Assembly: GCA_030123645.1 (NCBI GenBank)
Contig: JASJYE010000149.1
Coordinates: 1-6,483 of the forward strand
Length of the DNA stretch: 6,483 nucleotides
Direction of reading: 5' to 3'
Source of the DNA: Candidatus Hydrogenedentota bacterium
Lineage (GTDB): Bacteria > Hydrogenedentota > Hydrogenedentia > Hydrogenedentales > GCA-2746185
A model generated the notes under the pieces. That model saw only the letters and a program-made list of their open reading frames with translations. It searched no databases and had not been told where the DNA came from. Positions 1-6,297 of this stretch are shown piece after piece. Made by a program: the position numbers and the translations under genes. Positions within the stretch are counted from its first letter, which is position 1. Each line of letters begins with the position of its first letter.

Positions 1-526
1 TATCTCATTACACTCCGTTCAGGCGGCTGCCTCACCTCCCAGCCACCTATCCTAACCCGCAAAAGCGTCCTTGTTCAATAACTCATTGTCTGAAATGCCA
101 TCACCAACCCTCTTGGGGGCGGTTTGTTCCACCTTTGCGGCGGGTCATGGAGACCCACATCGAAACATCCGGGGCCGGATAATGATTCCTGCGGCACCGC
201 ACATTTCCCCGGGTGGCGGCGCGATCTAGGGCGTTTTAGAGAGCACTTAAAGTTTATATAGATCCGTTTGCTGCTACAGCGCCGTCGGCCAGTGGAGGGT
301 GGCAATACGAGACCGGAACCACCGGTCTGGTATAACAACGCGCAAGACGAATCCTCTAAACTCCAAGCACTATCGTGGGCGGCTAAAGTTCCTGGAGCGG
401 ATGCCGATAATTTTGTTGCATGGCTTTGACGCCGACAGGGGTCAAGGAAAGCAAGAAAGTTGTATCGGCCGAACGGCGCTCTGGAACGTCCGGTTTCGTA
501 TTGGACGGCGCGGGACGGCCATGAAA

Positions 527-544
527 ACCGGCCGCCAGGCCGGT
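527..544. repeat. Perfect 7-bp inverted repeat (hairpin)
   Basis: ACCGGCC at 527-533 and GGCCGGT at 538-544 are separated by GCCA. On the - strand the stem is followed by only a short run of T (TTTTC), so it would be a weak leftward terminator at best. It is more likely a structural element of the putative RNA. Confidence 0.45.
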
Positions 545-622
545 CTTCAAAATTGGATGGGCGTTGGGGTGTTCATCCCACACCACGCGGCCAACGGCAC
601 ATCCAAAGTTCTTCCTCCATGA

Positions 623-665
623 GTGCGCCATAACTTCCCTAAAGTTGTGGCGTGCTTACTTTTTT
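623..665 (+). terminator. Rho-independent terminator, rightward
   Basis: CGCCATAACTT (626-636) pairs with AAGTTGTGGCG (642-652) over 11 bp with one G-U pair around the loop CCCTA. Three more pairs (623-625 with 653-655, two of them wobbles) can extend the base. The stem is followed by TTACTTTTTT (656-665). The T tract lies only on the right side, so it acts on + strand transcription coming from the gene-free region and insulates the next gene from it. Confidence 0.7.
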
Positions 666-722
666 GGGTCGCAGAAGCCATTCGCGCGACTCCAACGCTT
701 TCACTTCCACACCTAAGAAATC

Positions 723-752
723 TTTCGTTTTTCGGGGCCCATGTGCTAGGCT
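723..752 (+). promoter_or_regulatory. Weak candidate promoter for the lysyl oxidase-scpA-yraN run
   Basis: TGCTAGGCT at 744-752 fits the extended -10 layout TGnTAnnnT, but the hexamer TAGGCT matches only three consensus positions. The best upstream hexamer, TTTCGT at 723-728 with an 18-bp spacer, is poor. It lies downstream of the terminator and about 90 bases before the chosen start, which is a sensible position. Treat as tentative. Confidence 0.25.
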
Positions 753-843
753 GCGCGCCGTGACAAGTCATCAAGTTGGATGTGTTCGTTTAGGGGGAGG
801 CTGGACGTGCAAGCCGCAAAGATGGGCGCAAGTATCGTACGCT

Positions 844-1656
844 GTGAAACGGGTTTTGGTGGCTCTCGCCTTCGTGGCGCTTATGTTTGCGGCCGCCCCG
901 CGATCTTTGGCCCAGGACCTGCTTCCGGACCTTATCGTCAACCCTGCCCGGCTGATGGACCATGAATTTGTGAATGACATTGTGCCCGGACGCATCCACA
1001 TCCTCCTCAGCAACTCGACTCCGAACATCGGGGACGGGGAACTGCGCGTGGTTGCGGGCCCCATCGTCGGGGATGAGCAGACCATCTTTCAGGCAATCAA
1101 GCAGGCCGACGGGTCTCCGGCCCGGCTCTTGGAGGCCGGCGTGTTCGTGTTCCATGGCGGACACGGTCACGTTCACGTCAACGACTGGGCCCAATACCGG
1201 ATCCTTGAGGTACTGCCGGGCGATGGGGTGGGAGCGATACTCTTCGAAGGGGCAAAAACGAGCTTTTGCCTGGTGGATTCGATGACTTACGCAGGATTCC
1301 CGGGCACGCCTGAGCCGCGCACCTTTGTCACATGCAGCGATGACGTGCAGGGGATAACGGTGGGCTGGGAGGACATCTATTACTATAATCTTCCCGACCA
1401 ATGGATCGACATCACGGGGCTGACGCCGGGCGAGTATTGGCTGGAATCGGAGGTGGATCCCGAGGACCATATCCTCGAGACGGATGAGACGAACAATAGA
1501 GCGCGGATCAAACTGGTCATTGCCGTCGGAGAGTTGCCGCTGCCGGACGAAATCCCCCTGCATCCGCGGCTGCCGTGGGTCTTGTCATTTATGATACTAT
1601 TATGCGGCGTGATGAGCCTGTGCGGAGCATCGAAGCGGATGGGGGAACGGACGTAA
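844..1656 (+). CDS. Secreted bacterial lysyl oxidase-like copper amine oxidase
   Basis: The protein has 270 residues. Known members of this family oxidise the epsilon-amino group of peptidyl lysine to an aldehyde with copper and a lysyl tyrosylquinone cofactor. Residues 1-23 are a signal peptide (KR, hydrophobic core, cleavage after SLA). The lysyl oxidase domain spans about 27-226. HGHVH (His107, 109, 111) matches the copper site; Lys138 in AKTSFCL and Tyr179 in GWEDIY align with the Lys/Tyr pair that forms the quinone in animal enzymes. QWIDITGL (186-193) and ETDETNN (212-218) are further family blocks. After Pro/Leu-rich residues 231-243 comes a hydrophobic segment (244-261) ending in KRMGER, resembling a C-terminal anchor or sorting tail. 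The GTG at 844 is chosen because it places the signal peptide at the N-terminus; GTG 760 would bury it. No strong ribosome binding site is visible. The stop abuts the next start. The natural substrate is unknown. Confidence 0.85.
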   Translation: MKRVLVALAFVALMFAAAPRSLAQDLLPDLIVNPARLMDHEFVNDIVPGRIHILLSNSTPNIGDGELRVVAGPIVGDEQTIFQAIKQADGSPARLLEAGVFVFHGGHGHVHVNDWAQYRILEVLPGDGVGAILFEGAKTSFCLVDSMTYAGFPGTPEPRTFVTCSDDVQGITVGWEDIYYYNLPDQWIDITGLTPGEYWLESEVDPEDHILETDETNNRARIKLVIAVGELPLPDEIPLHPRLPWVLSFMILLCGVMSLCGASKRMGERT

Positions 1657-2481
1657 ATGGACAAGGAGGCCCTTGTTGTGGCCGCCCCGGATGGGACAGA
1701 GGCGTATCAGGCGGACTTCATCGTCGATGAGGCGACGGACCGCGTCCTGCGGCTGCACCTGGACATGTTTGAGGGGCCGTTGGAAGTGCTGCTCTACCTC
1801 ATCAAGGCCCAAGAGATCGATATCTTCGATATTCCCATCGCGAAGATTACGGACCAGTATCTAAAGTTTCTGGACGTGATGGACGAGCTGCGGCTCGATA
1901 TTGCCGGCGATTACCTCATCATGGCGGCAACGCTGATCCAAATCAAATCGAAGATGCTCATCCCGGCGGAAATCGACGAGGACGAGGAGGAATTCGAGGA
2001 GGAAGATCCGCGGCTCGAGCTTGTCGAAAAGCTGATCGCTTACCGCAAATACAAAGACGTGGCCGCGCGACTCTCCGAAATCGAGAGCGAGCGCCTGGAC
2101 TGGTTTACGCGCAACGTGAAACCGGATCTCGGATCGGTCGAGGAGGACGACGAGGAAGAGTACATCGAGGTCAGCCTCTACGATCTCACGCAATCGTTCA
2201 AAGGCGTCATCAGGTTTCTGCACGAAGGGCAGGCCCACGAAGTCGAGGGGGAAATCTCGTCGGTCGATGAGAAAATTGAACTGATCCAGGCCCTGCTGGA
2301 CATGCAAAACAGCGTGGCCTGGACGGACCTGTTCAGAATGTGCAAGAGCCGGCTCGAACTCATCTGCGCCTTCCTCGCGATCCTCGAGATGTGCCGCATG
2401 GAGGAAATCAGCTTACACCAGCACGCCGCCTTCGGCGATATCCGATTGTTCAAGAAGGCTGCTGAGTCAAACGCGGCCTGA
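1657..2481 (+). CDS. scpA: Segregation and condensation protein A (ScpA, kleisin)
   Basis: The protein has 274 residues. ScpA is the kleisin subunit that bridges SMC heads and, with ScpB, forms the bacterial condensin that organises and segregates the chromosome in the cytoplasm. The N-terminal kleisin block is clear: LHLDMFEGPLEVLLYLI (33-49), then DIFDIPIAKITDQYL (55-69) and DYLIMAATLIQIKSKMLIP (85-103). An acidic linker (107-117) leads to DPRLELVEKLIAYRKYKD (117-134), and a second acidic patch lies at 161-168. The C-terminal winged-helix part includes LELICAFLAILEM (233-245) and a final DIRLFKK. About 30 residues precede the conserved region, slightly more than usual. GGGGGA about 10 bases upstream serves as ribosome binding site. 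The start directly follows the previous stop and the end overlaps the next gene by one base, which suggests translational coupling. No scpB lies in the window. Confidence 0.95.
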   Translation: MDKEALVVAAPDGTEAYQADFIVDEATDRVLRLHLDMFEGPLEVLLYLIKAQEIDIFDIPIAKITDQYLKFLDVMDELRLDIAGDYLIMAATLIQIKSKMLIPAEIDEDEEEFEEEDPRLELVEKLIAYRKYKDVAARLSEIESERLDWFTRNVKPDLGSVEEDDEEEYIEVSLYDLTQSFKGVIRFLHEGQAHEVEGEISSVDEKIELIQALLDMQNSVAWTDLFRMCKSRLELICAFLAILEMCRMEEISLHQHAAFGDIRLFKKAAESNAA

Positions 2482-2858
2482 TGTTCTTCTTCTGGCGCAA
2501 GGCCAAGCCGCTCGGGCAAGAGGGAGAAGACCTCGCCGCCAAGGCCTTGAAGCACGACGGCTACACCATCCTTGAACGCAACGCCTATCTCGGCCGCTAC
2601 GAAATTGACATCATCGCGCGCGAAGGGGACACGGTCGCCTTCGTCGAAGTTAAGACACGCCGGCGGGAGGACATCGCCAGCCCCGAGGCGAACATCACGT
2701 CCGTGAAACAGTCGCATCTCTTGCGTGCCGCACGGATCTATACGTCCCGGGCGGAGGATTCAGAGGCGTATTACCGCTTCGACGTCGTGTCCATCCTGCT
2801 TCCGGAAAAGGGCAGGCCCCGCATCACGATTTTCCGGGACGCTTTCCGGGACGATTAA
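2481..2858 (+). CDS. yraN: YraN family (UPF0102) putative endonuclease-fold protein
   Basis: The protein has 125 residues, the usual size for the family. It is a small cytoplasmic protein with a restriction-endonuclease-like fold; its physiological role is not firmly established, and nucleic-acid processing is inferred from the fold. Family marks in order are GQEGEDLAAKAL (12-23), GYTILERN (27-34), the acidic EIDII (41-45), FVEVKTR (54-60) and YRFDVVSI (98-105). Asp43, Glu56 and Lys58 form the PD-(D/E)XK-like set. Most relatives read GEIDLI where this one has RYEIDII, a small departure outside the catalytic acid. The ATG overlaps the scpA TGA (TGATG, 2479-2483) and has no strong ribosome binding site of its own, so translation probably depends on scpA. 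Confidence 0.9.
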   Translation: MFFFWRKAKPLGQEGEDLAAKALKHDGYTILERNAYLGRYEIDIIAREGDTVAFVEVKTRRREDIASPEANITSVKQSHLLRAARIYTSRAEDSEAYYRFDVVSILLPEKGRPRITIFRDAFRDD

Positions 2859-2874
2859 CGAGGGGCCCGGGCGG

Positions 2875-2902
2875 GTGACATGGAATGAGCCGTGTCAAGA
2901 AT
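2875..2902 (+). promoter_or_regulatory. Candidate promoter with overlapping dyad before arsM
   Basis: GTGACA (2875-2880, five of six matches to a -35) and AAGAAT (2897-2902, four of six to a -10) are 16 bp apart. TGACATGG (2876-2883) and CCGTGTCA (2890-2897) form an 8-bp inverted repeat with one G-T pair that covers the -35 and spacer, a typical position for a repressor site. No T tract follows, so it is not a terminator. An ArsR-type regulator would be a natural guess for arsM, but the dyad does not match an ArsR operator I know. Confidence 0.35.
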
Positions 2903-2940
2903 GAACCGAAGTAATGAAAAGGGAGAAAAGGCGAGGCGAT

Positions 2941-3999
2941 ATGGCGATTTTGGACGATCCTCTTGAGCGGGTACGCGAATACTATGGGAAGATCCTGCAG
3001 CGTTCCAGCGATTTGAAGACGAGCGTATGCTGTCCGGCGGAGAGCATGCCGCCGCACCTTTACGGGCTCATTGACGACATCGAGCCGGAAGTCCTAGAGC
3101 GTTTCTACGGCTGCGGCGCGCCGATTCCCTTTGCGTTGGAAGGCTGTACGGTGCTGGACTTGGGCTGTGGCGCCGGACGCGACGTCTATCTGGCCTCCAG
3201 ACTGGTCGGTGAAAACGGGCACGTGATCGGCGTCGACATGACCGAAGAGCAGTTGGAGGTGGCGGAGCGGTGTCTGATTTCCCAGATGCGGCGCTACGGC
3301 TACGCCCATCCGAACGTGGAATTTCGCCGCGGGTTCATGGAAGACCTCGCGAATGTGGGAATCGAGGACGGATCGGTCGACGTCGTGATTTCGGATTGCG
3401 TGATCAATTTGTCGCCGGAGAAGGAACGCGTGTTCGCCGAGATTTTCCGTGTGCTCAAGCCCGGGGGCGAGTTGTACTTCTCGGACGTGTTCGCGGACCG
3501 GCGGCTGCCGGCGCACCTCATGACGGATTCCGTGCTCCACGGCGAATGCCTTGCAGGGGCCATGTATGAAGAAGACTTTAGGCGCGTGATGCATCGCTTG
3601 GGCTATGCGGACGTGCGTAGCGTTTGCCGCTCTCCAATACGCATCGGGAGCGCCGAGATTGAGCGCCGGATCGGCATGGCGCGGTTTTCATCCATTACGG
3701 TCCGCGCGTTTAAGCTTGACACACTGGAAGATCGCTGCGAGGACTACGGGCAGATGGCGACGTACCTGGGTACCATCTGCGGCTATCCGCACCGCATGCG
3801 TCTGGATGACCATCATGAGTTTGAGACCGGCAGCGCGATACGTGTGTGTGGAAACACGGCGGCCATGCTCGCGGACACGCGCTTGTCGGCCCATTTTCGC
3901 GTACAAGGCGACCGAAGCGCCCATTTCGGCCGCTTCGATTGCGGTCCCGGGCAGGGCCCGCAGGCCGATGACCGGGTGCAAAGCGCCGGGTGTTGCTAG
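2941..3999 (+). CDS. arsM: Arsenite S-adenosylmethionine methyltransferase ArsM
   Basis: The protein has 352 residues. ArsM methylates arsenite with S-adenosylmethionine to mono-, di- and trimethylated arsenicals in the cytoplasm, giving volatile or less retained products. EYYGKILQRSSDLKTSVCC (13-31) is the family N-terminus. The Rossmann SAM site is VLDLGCGAGRDVYL (71-84), with GVDM at 97-100. SDCVINLSPEKE (151-162) and LKPGGELYFSD (172-182) follow, then GECLAGAMY (201-209). Cys153 and Cys203 match the arsenite-binding pair, and Cys30 and Cys58 (YGCG) match the two N-terminal catalytic cysteines. The C-terminal part has KLDTLEDRCEDYGQ (258-271) and VCGNT (302-306), and the chain ends in Cys-Cys. 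ATG 2941 is chosen because GCGAGG lies 4 bases upstream and the conserved region starts at once; ATG 2914 would add nine mostly charged residues. The transporter gene follows after 42 bases. Confidence 0.93.
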   Translation: MAILDDPLERVREYYGKILQRSSDLKTSVCCPAESMPPHLYGLIDDIEPEVLERFYGCGAPIPFALEGCTVLDLGCGAGRDVYLASRLVGENGHVIGVDMTEEQLEVAERCLISQMRRYGYAHPNVEFRRGFMEDLANVGIEDGSVDVVISDCVINLSPEKERVFAEIFRVLKPGGELYFSDVFADRRLPAHLMTDSVLHGECLAGAMYEEDFRRVMHRLGYADVRSVCRSPIRIGSAEIERRIGMARFSSITVRAFKLDTLEDRCEDYGQMATYLGTICGYPHRMRLDDHHEFETGSAIRVCGNTAAMLADTRLSAHFRVQGDRSAHFGRFDCGPGQGPQADDRVQSAGCC

Positions 4000-4041
4000 C
4001 GAACTGCCTTTTCCGATGTGTTTTCTGGAGCACCTATACAA

Positions 4042-5166
4042 ATGATGTATGCCCTCCTCTTTGTTGTCGTGCTGGCGCTGGCGTATGCGAACGGCGCAAA
4101 CGACAACATTAAGGCCTTCGCGACGGTCTACGGGTCGGGCGTGCTGTCCTACCGTCGCGCTTTAGCATTCGCCACGGGCTCGCAAGTCGCGGGTTCCGCC
4201 ATGTCTATTTTAGTGGCGGGCGCGTTGATCGAGGCCTTCGGCGGAAAAGGATTCCTACCGGACGAAGCGATCGCGAGTTACGGATTCCTGATTGCGGTGG
4301 CCTTGGGCGCGGTGGTGGCCGTGGGCATTGCGACGCGTCTGGGAATCCCGATCTCGACGACGCACGCGCTGGTCGGGGGCCTTGCAGGGGCCGGATTGGC
4401 CTTCGCGCCCGCGGAACTTTCGTGGATGACGCTGGGCGCCGTTTTCGCCCTGCCGCTCGTGCTCAGTCCAGGGCTCGCGATGGTGCTCGTCGCGGCGCTC
4501 TACCCTGTCGCGAGGAGAGTGCGGAAGGTTTGGGGCATCGAGGCGACCACTCGCGTCGTCGCGACTCCGAAGATAGCTTTGGCGGTCATGCAAGCGGACG
4601 GAACGGCAGCCGCGATTCAGCAGGGCGTTTCGATTGGACTGGAGGATGGCGAGACCGCCCACAGCAGCCGTTCAAGAAATCTATTCGACATGGATGCGCA
4701 GCGAGTGGCCGATGTGCTGCATCTGGGCTCCGCGATATCGCTGGGATTCGCGCGCGGTCTGAACGACACGCCGAAAATTCTAGGCGTCCTTCTCGCTGCG
4801 CATGTCGTCGGTGGACTGAACACGACGGTCACGCTGGTCCTCGTAGGGGGTGCGATGGCCCTCGGAGGAGTGCTCCATTCACGCCGGCTCGCGCATACGC
4901 TGGGCCACAAAATCACCTCGATCAACCATGGGCAGGGCCTCCTCGCGAACAGCGTCTCGAGCTCGCTCGTGATTCTCGCCTCCTTCGCGGGAATGCCCGT
5001 CTCGACCACACACGTGTCATCGGGGGCTATTTTCGGGATTGGCGTTTGGACGGGCGACGCGGATTGGACGCTCGTGCGGACGATTCTGCTGGCCTGGGTG
5101 GTCACGCTCCCCATCGCGGCGGCCGCGGCCTACGCCATGGGCCAATCAGTCCTATTCTTCGGCTAA
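4042..5166 (+). CDS. PiT family inorganic phosphate transporter
   Basis: The protein has 374 residues and is integral to the inner membrane. PiT permeases import phosphate (often as a neutral metal-phosphate complex) with protons or sodium, and can also admit arsenate. The two inverted PHO4 halves are visible. The first carries NGANDNIKAFATVYGSG (17-33) and ISTTHALVGG (104-113). The second carries GFARGLNDTPK (235-245) and VSTTHVSSGA (320-329). I count about ten hydrophobic segments, with a hydrophilic central loop at about 157-225. The double ATG at 4042/4045 is preceded by GGAG at 4027-4030, 11 bases away, and puts the first membrane helix at the N-terminus; ATG 4018 lacks a binding site. 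It lies 42 bases after arsM on the same strand and probably shares its transcript. Its stop overlaps the stop of the opposing gene by 4 bases. Phosphate is the default substrate; the arsM link makes arsenate relevant. Confidence 0.9.
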   Translation: MMYALLFVVVLALAYANGANDNIKAFATVYGSGVLSYRRALAFATGSQVAGSAMSILVAGALIEAFGGKGFLPDEAIASYGFLIAVALGAVVAVGIATRLGIPISTTHALVGGLAGAGLAFAPAELSWMTLGAVFALPLVLSPGLAMVLVAALYPVARRVRKVWGIEATTRVVATPKIALAVMQADGTAAAIQQGVSIGLEDGETAHSSRSRNLFDMDAQRVADVLHLGSAISLGFARGLNDTPKILGVLLAAHVVGGLNTTVTLVLVGGAMALGGVLHSRRLAHTLGHKITSINHGQGLLANSVSSSLVILASFAGMPVSTTHVSSGAIFGIGVWTGDADWTLVRTILLAWVVTLPIAAAAAYAMGQSVLFFG

Positions 5167-6281
5167 TCTACAGCGCCCAGAGTGGTGTTGAAGGCGTTCA
5201 GGCCCAGCTCAGCGCGAATCTCCTCCGAGCTGCTCTCGAGTCCCGGGTCGAGCTGGACCCCTGTCGCGTCGGCCACGCGCGTAATCGCGTCGAAGTGCGC
5301 ACATACGACCGCCGCATCGACCAGTGCCTCTTCCCCCAGCGCGGACACCAGCGCGTTTCCAGCGGCTTCGGTCGTCGCAGCGTCCCGGGTATGAATAGCC
5401 TCAACGAAGGCCAGGAGCTCTGCGGCCTGGGGGACGGCGCCGTCGTTCCGGGCAGCGCCTTGGGTCACGACAAGGAGGTCGGCGTTTAGGTCTGGAATGC
5501 TCGCCCGGAGCATCGTGGCATGCGCCGTCGTTCAGTAAAAGCACTCGTTGAGCGCGGAGATGCGCGCCGCCAACAGTTCCATCTGAGGCCGTGAAATGAC
5601 ATGATGGCCCGCACCGGTGCCCATGAGCGCCTCTGAGGGCAGGTATAGCGTTCTGGACAGGGTGAGAAAGGCAATGACTTCATCGACGACAAGACTGAGC
5701 GCCTGGTGTATGCGAGGCACGTAGCGCTCTTCGCCGTCTGGCCACCACACGCGCCGCAGGGCTTCCCCGGCCTCTTTGGGCGAGACCGTGGGCACCCACG
5801 AAAAGCGTTTGCGGATACCCGCGGGCAGGTCGCGTGAAGGCTCGCCGGGCTGTGCCGCGGGCAATTCGGGGACCGGCAGGCCCATGCCCCGATGGAAGGT
5901 ATCGACCGCCACCGAGGTCACGACAACGGCCACAGCTTCGACGTAGGCGGGCTCGCTGAGACCCGATTCGATGGTGCGGTCGTACCAAGAAGGCGTTAGG
6001 CGGCCGGAATCGGTGATCACCCGGTGGATGACATCGATCACGGGTTCGGCGAGCCGTCCCAGGTGCTCGTGCCCGCCTTCCTCGCTGAAGGGGGAAAGGG
6101 CCCGCTTCGAGCGCTGGCAGAATGTGCAGGAAAGGGCGTTGCGGGCTTCGGCCACGATGTCCAGGCGTTCCTGGCCGGTCCACCATGTGCCGGGCTTGCC
6201 TAGGCGCTGCCAGGCCGTGTCCAGGGCTTCCTTGAGATCTTGGCGGATGGGTATGGGGGACTCCGCCTGATTCAGGGTCAT
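5163..6281 (-). CDS. AhpD/carboxymuconolactone-decarboxylase-like selenoprotein (in-frame TGA read as selenocysteine)
   Basis: The reading is 372 residues with TGA at codon 250 (5532-5534). Relatives are thiol peroxidase-type or CMD-fold proteins; the substrate is unknown. The N-terminal module has Cys52-Thr-Phe-Cys55 followed by QRSKRALSPF but lacks the AhpD histidine. The C-terminal module reads SRPQMELLAARISALNECFY, then TGA, then TTAHATMLRAS. With TGA as Sec this gives Glu235-x11-Cys247-x2-Sec250-x3-His254, the spacing of Glu118, Cys130, Cys133 and His137 in mycobacterial AhpD. The frame continues unbroken to TAG at 5163-5165, and the downstream part (about 116 residues) is normal CMD-like helical sequence. 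An internal ATG at 5513 has no convincing ribosome binding site. ATG 6281 has GGAAGG just upstream and starts 16 bases after the cytochrome stop, so the two genes are probably one operon. The alternative is a nonsense mutation or sequencing error at that cysteine codon. Confidence 0.82.
5480..5534 (-). promoter_or_regulatory. Putative bacterial SECIS element downstream of the TGA codon
   Basis: On the - strand the TGA (5534-5532) is followed after 18 nt by ATGCTC (5513-5508), loop CGGGC (5507-5503) and GAGCAT (5502-5497). This is a perfect 6-bp upper stem whose loop holds three G residues and begins 24 nt after TGA. A lower 5-bp stem, CGGCG (5527-5523) with CGCCG (5484-5480), may close the structure around an internal loop. 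Bacterial SECIS hairpins lie inside the coding sequence directly after UGA, with a G in a small apical loop about 16-37 nt away, so position and form fit. SelB recognition is inferred. Confidence 0.6.
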
Positions 6282-6297
6282 TACCTTCCAATCTGGT

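Larger units (their letters stand above)
267..665 (+). ncRNA. Candidate structured non-coding RNA ending at an intrinsic terminator
   Basis: The right half of the gene-free stretch folds into successive hairpins. These are 311-327 (6 bp, GACCGG/CCGGTC), 424-447 (7 bp with one wobble), 487-507 (8 bp with two wobbles, loop TTCGT), 527-544 (7 bp perfect, loop GCCA) and an interrupted stem at about 551-592, followed by the terminator at 623-665. A rightward terminator with no coding frame before it implies a non-coding transcript or an untranslated leader. The 5' end is a guess from the TATATA at 255-260. It matches no RNA family I recognise. GC-rich DNA forms hairpins easily, so this is inference. 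Confidence 0.25.
1..843. other. Long stretch without a recognisable protein gene
   Basis: No open frame here gives a recognisable protein; the frames of 80-107 codons on either strand have odd composition and no family motifs. I see no tRNA, tRNA-Sec, RNase P, tmRNA or SRP RNA signature and no CRISPR repeats. What is visible is an unusual number of inverted repeats (142-156, 311-327, 424-447, 487-507, 527-544), then an intrinsic terminator reading rightward at 623-665. An AT-rich TATATA at 255-260 could be a -10 element for a rightward transcript. Bases 666-843 should carry the promoter of the following gene. On the - strand an ATG at 8-6 is preceded by GGAG and could start a gene leaving the window leftward, but only three codons are visible. 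Confidence 0.6.

Noticed and set aside
1..8. Possible leftward gene start (ATG at 8-6 with GGAG upstream on the - strand)
   Set aside because: Only three codons are in the window, so coding cannot be judged.
142..156. Hairpin GGGTC/GACCC in the gene-free stretch
   Set aside because: Only 5 bp, no T tract, and expected by chance in GC-rich DNA.
299..622. 107-codon + strand frame with a GTG start just before the terminator
   Set aside because: The composition is not protein-like, GGAGG lies too close to the GTG, and the bases are better explained by hairpins. I cannot exclude a small gene outright.
652..843. Upstream extension of the lysyl oxidase frame (starts at 652 or GTG 760)
   Set aside because: It would place about 28-64 unlikely residues before a textbook signal peptide, and 652 lies inside the terminator.
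790..1563. Long - strand frame opposite the lysyl oxidase gene
   Set aside because: It is an antisense shadow of a well-supported gene in GC-rich DNA and shows no recognisable motif.
3940..3999. Possible frameshift at the ArsM C-terminus, which departs from the usual GCG-x-PF ending
   Set aside because: The frame still ends in Gly-Cys-Cys as in many ArsM proteins, and the other frames do not restore a better match.
4422..5489. Long + strand frame overlapping the transporter
   Set aside because: It has Arg/Gly-rich shadow composition, no family motifs, and runs over the transporter in another frame and antisense to the selenoprotein.
5163..5513. Free-standing 116-residue - strand protein starting at ATG 5513
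   Set aside because: It is in frame with the upstream gene across a TGA, begins in the middle of the CMD active-site helix, and its ATG lies inside the SECIS-like hairpin without a good ribosome binding site.
5532..6281. A 249-residue protein truly ending at TGA 5532-5534
   Set aside because: It would stop between the two redox residues of the active site, leaving the catalytic histidine and the rest of the domain outside. Selenocysteine read-through explains the layout better.
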